A DNA stretch of 64,000 nucleotides. Source: JACCZX01 sp963824935 (GTDB lineage Bacteria; Pseudomonadota; Gammaproteobacteria; Burkholderiales; Burkholderiaceae_F). Position 1 is the stretch's first letter. Each line of letters opens with the position of its first letter. Location of the stretch: the NCBI GenBank assembly GCA_963824935.1, contig CAWGRF010000002.1:62001-126000 (forward strand), read 5' to 3'. The notes under the pieces are model-generated. The model had not been told where the DNA came from. It worked only from the letters and a program-made list of their open reading frames with translations, and made no database searches. Both the position numbers and the translations under genes were made by a program. Shown here in pieces: positions 28,602-38,025 of the stretch.

Positions 28602-30968
28602 ATGGAATTTCCCCCGGCTTCTGACTCGTCTCGCCCCGCCGGCGACGTGCCGTATGTGACGGCAGCGCAAGCTTCGGCGTTGCTGAAGTCCGGCATGGCG
28701 ATTTCGAACGAGCTCATTGGAGCGGCGTTCCCCGAGCTCGCCAAAACCATCCTTGACGAGCTGTCGGGTAAATGGGATTTCGATGTCGGCTCGCCGCTCG
28801 TGCAACGGCACCTGGCCGCGAAACTCGACGATCTGCATCACACGTTCATGGCGCGCCTGCAGGAAACGCAGGATCAGTGTCTACACGACGCCACCGCGGG
28901 ACCAGGGCAAGCGCTGACCGGGGTCCTAGATGCTGAAACGCTGTCGCTGGTGGATTCCATTTCGGTGGAGAGTCACACCGTCGTCGAGCGACATGCGAGC
29001 AAGGTCGCCGGCTACGCCGAGCAATCATTGCGCGACCTGAATTTAGTGGTCGCGTTCCTGCTTGGAAAGGACAGCGTTCGCGGCTCCGAGAACCCGCTCG
29101 GGCCCGCGGTCTACGTGCGTGCACTGTTGCGCGCCGCCGAAGACACCGATCTGCACAAGGAAGCGTGGGAATTTCTTCTGACGGTGTTCGAGAAACCACT
29201 CGGCGAAGAGTTGGCTCGCATCGTGCGGCAACTGCTCGATCACTACGCAAATCACGGCGTCGACGTACGCGCGGTTCGCCGGACGCGTGCTGCGCCGAAG
29301 GCGGCTCCGGCGCCGTGGCAGGTTCCCGGCGCGGCCGGTGCCGCGCAACCATCAGCGCACAACGCGCGCGATATCGCCGGCACAGCAGCCGGTGCCGGCG
29401 CGCCTGGTGCACATGCGGCAACCGGCCAGCAGGACGAGCCGAACATGCTGCTCGGCGGATTGCTGACGCGCCTGCAGGCCAATGCGCGCGGGTCGCGGCT
29501 GCCGCATCTACCCTCGCACGGACCGGCGCCACAACAACTGCTGCAATCGATCGGCGAGTTTCAGCGGATGGATCTGCAGGAGCTCGGACCGAGCGGCGAT
29601 TTCGCGCTGCCTACCGAATCGATTGGAGCGCTGCGCGACGAACTGATTTCGAAATCGACGCGGGTGGTCGACAAGCTGACGATCGAACTGGTCGGCATGC
29701 TGTTCGATCATGTGATGCAGGACAAGCAGGTGCCGTCCGAAATCAAGGCGCGTATTTCGCGGCTGCAGTTTCCGGTGCTCAAATCGGCATTGATGGACGC
29801 CGCGTTTTTTGCGTCGAGCGCCCACCCAGCGCGCAAGCTGATCGATCGCGTTGCCGGCACGTCGACGGGATGGGAGCCATACGGCGACGATAACCAGCGT
29901 TACATCAAGGAAGTCGACCGCGTCATTACCGAAATCCTGAAGAACTTTGAAACCGATATTGGCGTGTTTGAGCGGCTGTACGTTGAGTTCGACAAGTACG
30001 TCTCTGACATCGCGCCGGAAGAAAACGATCCGGTGTCGCGTGCCAAGAAGGCGCTCGAAGCGGCCGAGAAACACGAGATCCTGACTATTAACACGACGAT
30101 CCAGGTACGGCGCGCGTTCGAACGAGTCGATCTTGAGCCGTACATCAAGGAGTTTCTGCTCGGTGCGTGGGTCAAGGTACTGGTGGCCGCGACGATCCGT
30201 CAGGAGACGACACCCGGATTTGCGAAGGCATTCCGGGATGTCATTCACGAACTGGTGTGGTCGGTGCAGCCGAAGGCGAGCACCGAAGATCGTGGCAAGC
30301 TAGTCAAACTGATCCCCGGTATGGTGCGTGTGCTGCGCGATGGCTTCGGCCTGATCAACGTGCCCGAACGCGATCGCGAATTGTTTTTTACACAGCTGAT
30401 GGAATCGCACGCGATGGCGGTCAAGCCGGTCGACCAGGCGACGTATATCAAGTCGAGCCTGCTCGCGTCAGAGCTACGGGCCAAGATCGACGGCATGCAG
30501 CTCTCGGGCGTATTCCCGGTGACGACGGTGCCGGGCGGTATCCGCGTATCGACCGGGCTGATCATGCGTGCCGCGGCCGAACACAAAGCCGATATCGTGA
30601 TGCCCGATCCGGTTACCGACATTGCGAAGCTCGATCCGGTCGAAGACGCGCGTGTGCAGGAAGAAATTGGACGCTGGCAGCGTGGCAACTGGTTCAAGCT
30701 GTGGAACGGCATGGAGTTCTCCCGTGCCAAGTTGCGCTGGATGAGCCCGTTGCGAACGTTGTTCCTGTTTGCGAGCGAGCACGATCAGAAAGCGCACGTG
30801 ATGTCGGCCGACATGTTGAAGTCGTATCTGGCGCGCAAATACATCGAGCCGCTTGAGGCCGTGCCGCTGACCAAGCGTGCGGTCGACGCCGTGGTTGCCG
30901 ATTTCGAGAAGGTGCCCGACCGTGCGAAATCGATGGCGAATCGCTACGCCGCTTCGCAGCCCGCTTGA
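28602..30968 (+). CDS. DUF1631 protein, second paralogue
   Basis: 788 residues. Shares the central block with the first paralogue (DKLTIELVGMLFDHVMQDKQ to LVWSVQPKASTEDRG, about residues 360-570). The C-terminal module WQRGNWFKLWNGMEF / AKLRWMSPLRTLFLF (about 690-730) is equivalent too. An Ala/Gly-rich linker lies at about 225-290. The N-terminal third differs more. Starts at an ATG (MEFPPASDSSRPAG) and is followed six bases later by the ATPase gene. Function unknown. Confidence 0.82.
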   Translation: MEFPPASDSSRPAGDVPYVTAAQASALLKSGMAISNELIGAAFPELAKTILDELSGKWDFDVGSPLVQRHLAAKLDDLHHTFMARLQETQDQCLHDATAGPGQALTGVLDAETLSLVDSISVESHTVVERHASKVAGYAEQSLRDLNLVVAFLLGKDSVRGSENPLGPAVYVRALLRAAEDTDLHKEAWEFLLTVFEKPLGEELARIVRQLLDHYANHGVDVRAVRRTRAAPKAAPAPWQVPGAAGAAQPSAHNARDIAGTAAGAGAPGAHAATGQQDEPNMLLGGLLTRLQANARGSRLPHLPSHGPAPQQLLQSIGEFQRMDLQELGPSGDFALPTESIGALRDELISKSTRVVDKLTIELVGMLFDHVMQDKQVPSEIKARISRLQFPVLKSALMDAAFFASSAHPARKLIDRVAGTSTGWEPYGDDNQRYIKEVDRVITEILKNFETDIGVFERLYVEFDKYVSDIAPEENDPVSRAKKALEAAEKHEILTINTTIQVRRAFERVDLEPYIKEFLLGAWVKVLVAATIRQETTPGFAKAFRDVIHELVWSVQPKASTEDRGKLVKLIPGMVRVLRDGFGLINVPERDRELFFTQLMESHAMAVKPVDQATYIKSSLLASELRAKIDGMQLSGVFPVTTVPGGIRVSTGLIMRAAAEHKADIVMPDPVTDIAKLDPVEDARVQEEIGRWQRGNWFKLWNGMEFSRAKLRWMSPLRTLFLFASEHDQKAHVMSADMLKSYLARKYIEPLEAVPLTKRAVDAVVADFEKVPDRAKSMANRYAASQPA

Positions 30969-30974
30969 GCTGCA

Positions 30975-32813
30975 ATGAGCCCTAAAGACGGCGCAGCCGT
31001 CCTAAAGAACACGACGCAACCACGCGACAAAGCTGCGCCGGCGCAGCCGGTCAAACCCCCGCCCGGAAGAGTCACCAGCGGCTATGTGACAAAGCAACTG
31101 GTGACCGACGGACTCCTGTCGGCGGCCGATGCCGAACGCTTCAAGATCACCGGCGGGCGCGAGCGCGCCGGTCATCCTATGGTCGTGCTGGCGGAGATGA
31201 ACTATCGATCACCGCAGCCCGATCGGCAGTTGCTCGACCTCGAAACGCTAACGCGTTGGCTGGCGGAAAAGGCCGCGCTTCCGTACTTCCACATCGATCC
31301 GCTGAAAGTCGACTTCACACGTGTGGTCGACGTGATGTCGTCGTCGTATGCGACGACCTACTCGATCCTGCCGGTCGCGATGACTGCGAGCGAGGTGACG
31401 ATTGCCACCAGCGAGCCATTTCAAACCGGCTGGGAACGCGAGATCGAGCAGATCACGAAGAAGACCGTATTGCGTGTTGTCGCCAACCCGCTCGACGTTG
31501 CGCGCTACACCACAGAGTTCTTCAAGCTTGCGCAGCAGGTACGCGGTGCCGCCAAGACCGGCAGCACGGCGCTCGTTTCGAGCTTCGAACAACTGGTCGA
31601 GCTGGGCGGCAAGGTGGAAGCCAACGACCAGCACGTTATCCATATCGTCGACTGGCTGCTGCAATACGCGTTCGATCAGCGTGCCAGCGATATTCACCTT
31701 GAGCCACGGCGCGAGTTCGGCATCGCCAGGTTTCGCATCGATGGCGTTTTGCATCAGGTGTATCAGGTGCCAGCCGGTGTGATGGGTGCGATGACGAGCC
31801 GCATCAAGCTGCTCGGTCGCATGGACGTGGTCGAGAAGCGCCGGCCGCAGGACGGTCGTATCAAGACCAAGGTGTCGACCGGACCGAACGCCGGCCGTGA
31901 GGTCGAGATCCGGCTTTCGACGTTGCCGACCGCGTTTGGTGAAAAACTGGTGATGCGCATTTTCGACCCAGAAGTCGTCGTGCGCAGTTACGCCGAGCTT
32001 GGCTTCTCGAACGAAGAAGCGCAGCTATGGGAGCACTGGATTCATCGGCCATCGGGCATCGTGCTGGTCACCGGACCGACCGGCTCGGGCAAGACCACAA
32101 CCCTGTATTCGACGTTGAAGCAACTGGCCACCGACGAAGTCAACGTCAGCACCGTCGAAGACCCGATCGAGATGGTCGATCCGGCGCTTAACCAAATGCA
32201 GGTACAGCACGGCATCGATCTCGGCTTCTCAGACGGCCTGCGCGCGTTGATGCGGCAGGATCCGGACATCATCATGGTCGGCGAGATACGCGACAAGGAA
32301 ACCGCCGACATGGCAGTGCAGGCGGCGCTCACTGGCCACCTCGTGTTTTCTACGCTGCACACGAACGACGCAGCATCGTCCGTTGCCCGTTTGCTCGAAC
32401 TCGGGGTGCCGAACTATCTGGTCAACGCCACCTTGGTCGGCATTCTGGCGCAGCGGCTGATTCGAACGTTGTGTCCGCATTGCAAGGCACCGGGCGAGCC
32501 GATCGATGCCGCGCTGTGGAAAGAACTGGTCAACCCCTGGCGCTCCAACATTCCGGACAAGATCTACAAGCCGGTCGGCTGCCTCGAATGCCGCAACACC
32601 GGCTATATGCGGCGCACCGGGTTGATCGAGATGCTGGTAATGACCGATGCGATGCGCGCGCTGGTTGCGAAGGAGGCCGACATCGTCACCTTGCGCAGTC
32701 AGGCGGCGCGCGACGGCCTCAAATCATTGCGCCTGTCAGGTGCGCAGAAAATCGCGAGCGGATTGACCACCGTCGATGAAGTGCTAAAGGCGGCGCCACC
32801 GTTTACTACTTAG
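30975..32813 (+). CDS. GspE/PilB-type secretion ATPase
   Basis: 612-residue type II secretion/type IV pilus assembly ATPase. The N-terminal MshEN-like domain covers about residues 30-180. The ATPase core has the P-loop GPTGSGKTT, the Asp box EVNVSTVEDPIE, Walker B PDIIMVGEIRD, the His box HLVFSTLHTNDA, and a zinc knuckle CPHC...CLEC around residues 495-540. No pilin, PilC/GspF or secretin gene is in the window. It lies directly behind the DUF1631 gene in the same direction, suggesting a joint function. Confidence 0.92.
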   Translation: MSPKDGAAVLKNTTQPRDKAAPAQPVKPPPGRVTSGYVTKQLVTDGLLSAADAERFKITGGRERAGHPMVVLAEMNYRSPQPDRQLLDLETLTRWLAEKAALPYFHIDPLKVDFTRVVDVMSSSYATTYSILPVAMTASEVTIATSEPFQTGWEREIEQITKKTVLRVVANPLDVARYTTEFFKLAQQVRGAAKTGSTALVSSFEQLVELGGKVEANDQHVIHIVDWLLQYAFDQRASDIHLEPRREFGIARFRIDGVLHQVYQVPAGVMGAMTSRIKLLGRMDVVEKRRPQDGRIKTKVSTGPNAGREVEIRLSTLPTAFGEKLVMRIFDPEVVVRSYAELGFSNEEAQLWEHWIHRPSGIVLVTGPTGSGKTTTLYSTLKQLATDEVNVSTVEDPIEMVDPALNQMQVQHGIDLGFSDGLRALMRQDPDIIMVGEIRDKETADMAVQAALTGHLVFSTLHTNDAASSVARLLELGVPNYLVNATLVGILAQRLIRTLCPHCKAPGEPIDAALWKELVNPWRSNIPDKIYKPVGCLECRNTGYMRRTGLIEMLVMTDAMRALVAKEADIVTLRSQAARDGLKSLRLSGAQKIASGLTTVDEVLKAAPPFTT

Positions 32814-32818
32814 ACAGC

Positions 32819-33991
32819 TCACTTGCTCAACGCACGCATCGCCCGCGTCAGCCCATCGAGCGTCATCGGGAACATCTTGCCGCCGGCGATTTGCCGGATC
32901 ACCGAAATCGATTGACGGTACTGCCATAGCTGCTCGGGCTCCGGGTTCAGCCACACCGACTTCGGAAACGTCGAAAACAGCCGCTGCAGCCACACCGCGC
33001 CGGCTTCCTCGTTGTTGTATTCGACCGAGCCGCCCGGCTGCAAGACTTCGTACGGACTCATCGTCGCATCGCCGACCAAGATCAGCTTCCAGTCGTGCGG
33101 ATACTTGCGAATCACGTCCCACGTCGCGAAGCGCTCGGTATAGCGGCGCCGGTTATTGCGCCATAAGAACTCGTAGACGCAGTTGTGGAAGTAGTAGAAC
33201 TCGAGGTGCTTGAACTCGCTCTTTGCCGCTGAAAAGAGCTCTTCGGTGCGCTTGATGTGCTCGTCCATCGTACCGCCGACGTCGAGCAGCATCAGCACCT
33301 TGACCGTGTTGTGCCGCTCGGGCACAAGCTTCAGATCGAGCCAGCCGGCGTTCTTTGCGGTCGACTCGATCGTGTCGTGCATGTCGAGCTCAAGCTCGGC
33401 ACCTTCTCGAGCAAACCGGCGTAAGCGCCTCAGCGCGACCTTGATATTGCGCGTACCGATCTCGACCGTATCGTCGTAGTCGCGATACCCGCGCATCTCC
33501 CATACCTTGACGGCCGATTTGCCGCCCTTCGACGCGCCGCCGATCCGAATCCCTTCCGGATGCGCCCCACCATGACCGAACGGCGAAGTACCGCCCGAAC
33601 CGATCCACTTGTTGCCGCCGTGGTGCGCTCCGTCCTGCTCTTCAAGCCGCTTGCGAAACTCCTCCATCAGCTTGTCCCAGCCGAGCTTCTCGAGCTTTGC
33701 GATTTCTTCCGGGGAGAACGTGCGCTCCAGCATCTGCTTGAACCAGTCGTCCGGGATCTCCTTCGCAAAGTCGATGGCTGTCTGTACACCTCGAAAATAC
33801 GCGCCAAACGCGCGATCGAAGCGATCGAATTGCGTTTCGTCCTTCACCAGGGCGGCGCGCGACAAGTAGTAAAAATCATCAATCGACGGGCCGATCACGC
33901 CACGCTTCAGCGCGTCGAGCAAGGTCAATAGCTCATTGATCGAAACCTTGAGCTTCGCCTGGCGCAGATGGAAGAAAAAATCAATCAACAT
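32819..33991 (-). CDS. VWA domain (CoxE-like) protein
   Basis: 390-residue protein of the VWA/CoxE family that normally works with a MoxR AAA ATPase to mature or assemble a metal-dependent complex. The metal-site motif is LLDVGGTMDEHI, a DxGxT version of the usual DxSxS, near residue 240. A Gly/His-rich stretch (about 135-165) precedes it. The MoxR gene is two genes upstream on the same strand. Ends five bases from the PilB-like gene, convergently. Confidence 0.85.
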   Translation of the reverse strand: MLIDFFFHLRQAKLKVSINELLTLLDALKRGVIGPSIDDFYYLSRAALVKDETQFDRFDRAFGAYFRGVQTAIDFAKEIPDDWFKQMLERTFSPEEIAKLEKLGWDKLMEEFRKRLEEQDGAHHGGNKWIGSGGTSPFGHGGAHPEGIRIGGASKGGKSAVKVWEMRGYRDYDDTVEIGTRNIKVALRRLRRFAREGAELELDMHDTIESTAKNAGWLDLKLVPERHNTVKVLMLLDVGGTMDEHIKRTEELFSAAKSEFKHLEFYYFHNCVYEFLWRNNRRRYTERFATWDVIRKYPHDWKLILVGDATMSPYEVLQPGGSVEYNNEEAGAVWLQRLFSTFPKSVWLNPEPEQLWQYRQSISVIRQIAGGKMFPMTLDGLTRAMRALSK

Positions 33992-34057
33992 CGGTCACTC
34001 GGCACGGATCGCCGTGTTTTCGCAGAGCCATCAGCGAATTCATGTCGATAAATCATC

Positions 34058-34657
34058 TCAAGCATCGCGGTGTCGGGCAAGTCGCAGCTCAAGATGGCGC
34101 TTCACATCCGGCCACTCGGTTGCGAGGATGCTGTAAATCACGGTGTCGCGCACTGTTCCATCGCGCCGCGGATGATGATGGCGAATCACGCCGTCCTTTT
34201 TTGCACCGAGTGCTTCGATGGCTCGCTGCGATGCGAAGTTGAAGTTGTCGGTGCGCAGTCCGACCACCCGACAGCCGAGCGTTTCGAATGCGTGCGTCAT
34301 CAATAGCAACTTGCACGCGGTGTTGACGTGGCTGCGCTGCCAGCGCTGCGCGTACCACGTGTAGCCGATCTCGACTCGGTCGGCCGCTGCGACGATGTCG
34401 TGATAGCGCGTACTGCCGGCGATCAAGCCGGTCGTACCTTCACGCACGACCCAAGGCAGCATCTGCCCGGCCTGTTGGCCGGCCAATGCCGAATCAATGT
34501 AGTCTGGAATCGCGCGAGGCTCGGGAACGGTAGTGAACCAGAGCCTCCAAAGCTCGCCATCGACGGCCGCCGCAGCTAATCCGGCCTGATGCTCGTGCGC
34601 TAGCGGTTCGAGACGTACACCGTGCCCCTCGAGCGTCACTGGCGTGACGCTGATCAT
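34058..34657 (-). CDS. GNAT family N-acetyltransferase
   Basis: 199-residue acetyltransferase of the RimJ/RimL type. The beta4-alpha3 acetyl-CoA region is VEIGYTWYAQRWQRSHVNTACK and the C-terminal NFASQRAIEALGAKKDGVIR is typical. Its start shares a base with the MoxR stop (TGATG), so the two are coupled; it therefore sits inserted between moxR and the VWA gene. Substrate unknown, either a protein N-terminus or a small molecule. Confidence 0.85.
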   Translation of the reverse strand: MISVTPVTLEGHGVRLEPLAHEHQAGLAAAAVDGELWRLWFTTVPEPRAIPDYIDSALAGQQAGQMLPWVVREGTTGLIAGSTRYHDIVAAADRVEIGYTWYAQRWQRSHVNTACKLLLMTHAFETLGCRVVGLRTDNFNFASQRAIEALGAKKDGVIRHHHPRRDGTVRDTVIYSILATEWPDVKRHLELRLARHRDA

Positions 34658-35502
34658 CAGCGGTTCTGGCGCGCCATGAATACGAGCCGCTCGAACAGGT
34701 GCATGTCCTGCTCGTTTTTCAAGAGCGCACCGGCAAGCGGCGGAACGACGAGCTTTTCGTCCTTCGAGCGCAGCGCGTCGGCCGGGATCTGCTCCGCGAC
34801 CAGCAGCTTCAGCCAGTCGAGCAACTCCGACGTCGATGGCTTTTTCTTCAGCCCCGGCAGGTCGCGCGTGCCGAAGAAAACCGACAGCGCATTTTGCAGC
34901 AGGTCTTTGCGTAGCTTTGGAAAATGCACATCGACGATCGCCTGCATCGTTTCCTTGTCCGGAAACTTGATGTAGTGAAAGAAGCAGCGCCGCAAGAATG
35001 CGTCGGGCAGCTCTTTCTCGTTGTTCGATGTGATCACCACCAGTGGCCGATGCCGAGCTAGCACCGTCTGTCGAGTTTCATAAACGAAGAACTCCATCCG
35101 ATCGAGCTCGCGCAGCAGGTCGTTTGGAAATTCGATATCCGCCTTGTCGATCTCGTCGATCAGCAGCACCGTTTGCTGATCGGATTCAAATGCCTGCCAC
35201 AGCAGGCCCTTGACGATGTAGTTGTGAATGTCGTGCACACGTGCGTCGCCGAGCTGAGAATCGCGCAAGCGCGAGACTGCGTCGTATTCATACAGCCCCT
35301 GCTGCGCCTTGGTAGTGGACTTGATATGCCACGCAAGCAACGGCATGCCGAGAGCGCGCGCTACCTCTTCGGCCAGCATGGTCTTTCCGGTGCCGGGTTC
35401 ACCCTTGATCAACAGCGGTCGTTGCAGCGTCAGTGCGGCATTGACTGCGAGTTTCAGGTCATCGGTGGCAACGTAGGTGGAGGAGCCTTCAAAGCGCTGC
35501 AT
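34657..35502 (-). CDS. MoxR family AAA+ ATPase
   Basis: 281-residue AAA+ chaperone. Walker A is GEPGTGKTML (about residues 36-45), Walker B LLIDEIDKAD, and the sensor region is VVITSNNEKELPDAFLRRC. MoxR proteins act with VWA-domain proteins to insert cofactors or assemble complexes. Divergent from the cytochrome c pair, with about 110 bases between starts, so redox-protein maturation is a possible but unproven role. Confidence 0.92.
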   Translation of the reverse strand: MQRFEGSSTYVATDDLKLAVNAALTLQRPLLIKGEPGTGKTMLAEEVARALGMPLLAWHIKSTTKAQQGLYEYDAVSRLRDSQLGDARVHDIHNYIVKGLLWQAFESDQQTVLLIDEIDKADIEFPNDLLRELDRMEFFVYETRQTVLARHRPLVVITSNNEKELPDAFLRRCFFHYIKFPDKETMQAIVDVHFPKLRKDLLQNALSVFFGTRDLPGLKKKPSTSELLDWLKLLVAEQIPADALRSKDEKLVVPPLAGALLKNEQDMHLFERLVFMARQNR

Positions 35503-35613
35503 CAGTGCGAGAAATGTTAGATACCGAGGGTGAATCGAGTATACGCATCGGCATGGCCGATGCTTGGTAGCGCTACAATCGCGCGCTGCTCGATCTCACA
35601 TCACCCGCGTCGG

Positions 35614-35970
35614 ATGAAAGTCTTCGCAGTAACGTTGTCAGTTATCGCTTCGGCGCTCTGTCAGACCGCCATTGCGCAGGAAAGCAAGGCCGGAACAACT
35701 GCACCGGCTGCACCGGTGTCGATGTGTATCGGCTGCCATTCGATCCCCGGCTATCAGGCTTCGTTCCCGCTCGTATATCGCGTCCCCAAAATCGGCGGAC
35801 AGAGCCCGCAGTACATCGAGGCGGCGTTGAAGGCGTATCGGCAGGGCAACCGCAACCATCCGTCGATGACCGCGATAGCCAAGGGCTTGAACGATCAGCA
35901 GATCGCCGCTCTGGCGGAGTATTACGCGGCGCGCGGCAACAAGGCCGTGGTTACGGCGGTGGTCAAATGA
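35614..35970 (+). CDS. Small periplasmic cytochrome c, first of two
   Basis: 118 residues from the ATG at 35614 (MKVFAVTLSVIASALCQTAIAQ, a Sec signal); the frame is open further upstream but lacks a signal there. One heme site CIGCH and the likely distal Met in HPSMTAIAKGL identify a class I cytochrome c of the c4/c553 type. The stop overlaps the next start as ATGA. Confidence 0.9.
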   Translation: MKVFAVTLSVIASALCQTAIAQESKAGTTAPAAPVSMCIGCHSIPGYQASFPLVYRVPKIGGQSPQYIEAALKAYRQGNRNHPSMTAIAKGLNDQQIAALAEYYAARGNKAVVTAVVK

Positions 35971-36293
35971 GGCGCCTGCTGTTTGCTGGGTTGGTCGTGA
36001 CCGCCGCGATGCCTGCCGTGGCGCAAGATGTTCAGCAAGGCGAAAAGTTGGCGCAGGGACAGTGCGCGGCGTGCCATGGCAAGGATTTCGTCAACTCGGT
36101 CGACCCTACGTATCCGAGACTGGCGGGGCAGTATCCCGACTACCTCGAAAAGGCGCTGCGCGACTACAAATCCGGCGCGCGCAAGAACGCGATCATGAAC
36201 GCGATAGCGAAGCCGCTGTCGCCGGCCGACATTCGCAATGTGTCGGCGTACTTGATGAATCTGCCGAGTCCGCTGACGAACGAAAAGCGCTAG
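35967..36293 (+). CDS. Small periplasmic cytochrome c, second of two
   Basis: 108 residues with the signal sequence MRRLLFAGLVVTAAMPAVAQ, one CAACH heme site and the Met ligand in KNAIMNAIAKPL. Homologous to the preceding cytochrome; the pair may form a dihaem-like electron shuttle, as split halves of a cytochrome c4. Ends seven bases before the convergent DUF1841 gene. Confidence 0.9.
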   Translation: MRRLLFAGLVVTAAMPAVAQDVQQGEKLAQGQCAACHGKDFVNSVDPTYPRLAGQYPDYLEKALRDYKSGARKNAIMNAIAKPLSPADIRNVSAYLMNLPSPLTNEKR

Positions 36294-36300
36294 AGGTTCG

Positions 36301-36747
36301 TTAGCTCTCGCTGGCGCGGCGGTTTAGACAATCCAGATAGCGCGCGCCCATTTCGTCGGCCGGCACAACCTGGCCGTCGCGCTGCGCGCTCCATAGTGCT
36401 TCGCCCAGGCATTCCATTACATCGTGCAGCGCTGCGTGTTCGTCGCCGCGCCGTGCGACGAGCTTGCGGAACACCGCGCGTATGCCGGGCGGCTGATCGA
36501 TCGACAATTGCTCGGCGATCGCCAGGTGCATCGACATGTGCAGGAACGGATTGGCACGGCCGTCATCGACCGCGTATTCGCGCGACAGCGCGGACTCGAG
36601 ATCGTCGAAATCGCCGTGATACTCGGGATGCTTCAGCATCCAGTCGAGCGCTACCGACTCTAGAGGTGACAGGATCGTCCCATCCCGATGCTTGCGCCAT
36701 GTATCGCAGAAGAACCGGCGAACGTCGTCCTTCGAGGGGTTAAACAT
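36301..36747 (-). CDS. DUF1841 family protein
   Basis: 148 residues from the ATG at 36747-36745 (MFNPSKDDVRRFFCDTW), the standard DUF1841 N-terminus. The NPFLHMSMHLAIAEQLSIDQPPG and DVMECLGEALW segments are conserved in the family. The frame stays open upstream into nth, but that extension is not supported. Overlaps the 3' end of nth by eight bases. Function unknown; the nth linkage recurs in betaproteobacteria. Confidence 0.88.
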   Translation of the reverse strand: MFNPSKDDVRRFFCDTWRKHRDGTILSPLESVALDWMLKHPEYHGDFDDLESALSREYAVDDGRANPFLHMSMHLAIAEQLSIDQPPGIRAVFRKLVARRGDEHAALHDVMECLGEALWSAQRDGQVVPADEMGARYLDCLNRRASES

Positions 36748-37408
36748 TGCGCTGCTGTCGCACTTGTGCAGCGGGTGCGGGCGTCTTGTGACGATACTCG
36801 CACCATTGCGCGATCGGGCAGCACCAGCATTCCGGGACGCGTGCCTTGCAGATGTATCGCCCATGCAGGATCAGCCAGTGATGCGCGTAGCGCTTGAACT
36901 CGTCCGGCGTGAATTTTTGCAAGCGCTGCTCGACGACCTCCACGTTTGGACCGGGCGCGAGGTTGGTTCGATTGGCAACGCGAAAGATATGCGTATCGAC
37001 CGCAATTTCAGGCTCACCGAAGATCGTGTTCAAAATGACGCTCGCGGTTTTGCGGCCGACGCCCGGTAAGGTCTCGAGCGCTGCGCGGTCGCGCGGCACT
37101 TGCCCGCCGTATTGCTCGACCAGAATCTGAGACAGGCGCATTACATTGTTCGCCTTGACCCGATAGAACCCGGTAGAGCGGACATACTCGGTCAGACGTT
37201 CGAGCCCGAGCTTCAGAATCGCTTGCGGCGTGTTGGCAACCTTGAACAGCTCTCGTGTCGCCAGATTGACTCCCTTGTCGGTCGCTTGCGCCGACAAGAC
37301 GACCGCGACCAGCAGCTCGAAAGGCGTCGAATATTCAAGTTCGGTCGTGGGTTCAGGAAGCAACGCGCGCAGAGTTTCGTAAATCGCGCGGCGTTTGGCC
37401 GCGTTCAT
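36740..37408 (-). CDS. nth: Endonuclease III
   Basis: 222-residue DNA glycosylase/AP lyase for oxidised pyrimidines. The helix-hairpin-helix LPGVGRKTA carries the catalytic Lys, VDTHIFRV the catalytic Asp. The 4Fe-4S site follows C-x6-C-x2-C-x5-C (CKARVPECWCCPIAQWC, near residues 190-206). The start overlaps the rsxB stop as ATGA. Confidence 0.97.
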   Translation of the reverse strand: MNAAKRRAIYETLRALLPEPTTELEYSTPFELLVAVVLSAQATDKGVNLATRELFKVANTPQAILKLGLERLTEYVRSTGFYRVKANNVMRLSQILVEQYGGQVPRDRAALETLPGVGRKTASVILNTIFGEPEIAVDTHIFRVANRTNLAPGPNVEVVEQRLQKFTPDEFKRYAHHWLILHGRYICKARVPECWCCPIAQWCEYRHKTPAPAAQVRQQRNV

Positions 37409-37983
37409 GATCGAATCGCCGCCCGCCGTTGGCGCGCCCGCTCGAGTGCTGCCGCGACCACTGCGCTCTTCTCATCTGTCGAAGCCATAGGCCCCGGCGT
37501 GGAAGCGCGATTGCGTTGCATCTTGGCGGTATGGCGCTGACGCGCCGCGTTGGCATCCTCTGCGCTCCATGAGCGTGTGGGCGTGACCGGCACCATTGAA
37601 ATGCAATCCATCGGACACGGCGCCAGGCACAGATCACACCCGGTGCAGTGCGAGGCGATGACTGAATGCATGCGCTTGGCGCTGCCCATGATCGCATCGA
37701 CCGGACACGCCGGAATGCACAAGGTGCAACCGATGCAGCGCGCCTCGTCGATGACGGCCACCATCAGCGGCTGCTCTGAGCCGTTGGCGGGATTGAGCGG
37801 CAACGGTTGTCGGCTCAGCAAGCGCGCAAGTTGCTCGATGCCGGCCGCGCCGCCTGGAGGGCACTGATTGATTTCGGCTTCGCCGGCCGCGATTGCTTCG
37901 GCGTACGGACGACAACCCGCGTAGCCGCACTTCGTGCACTGCGTCTGGGGCAACAAGGCGTCGATTCGGTCTGACAGTGACAC
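37405..37983 (-). CDS. rsxB: RnfB/RsxB-type iron-sulfur protein
   Basis: 192 residues. The N-terminal 4Fe-4S domain has CTKCGYAGCRPYAEAI, and two ferredoxin clusters are at CIGCTLCIPACPVDA and CTGCDLCLAPCPMDC (about residues 82-130). It lacks the long N-terminal membrane helix of a typical RnfB, and no other rnf genes are near, so it is an orphan coupled to nth. It may feed or maintain the Fe-S cluster of Nth, which is inference. Confidence 0.88.
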   Translation of the reverse strand: MSLSDRIDALLPQTQCTKCGYAGCRPYAEAIAAGEAEINQCPPGGAAGIEQLARLLSRQPLPLNPANGSEQPLMVAVIDEARCIGCTLCIPACPVDAIMGSAKRMHSVIASHCTGCDLCLAPCPMDCISMVPVTPTRSWSAEDANAARQRHTAKMQRNRASTPGPMASTDEKSAVVAAALERARQRRAAIRS

Positions 37984-38025
37984 TTGGATTCACGCGCCAG
38001 CGCTCGCACGCCCGGCGTTTGCAAG

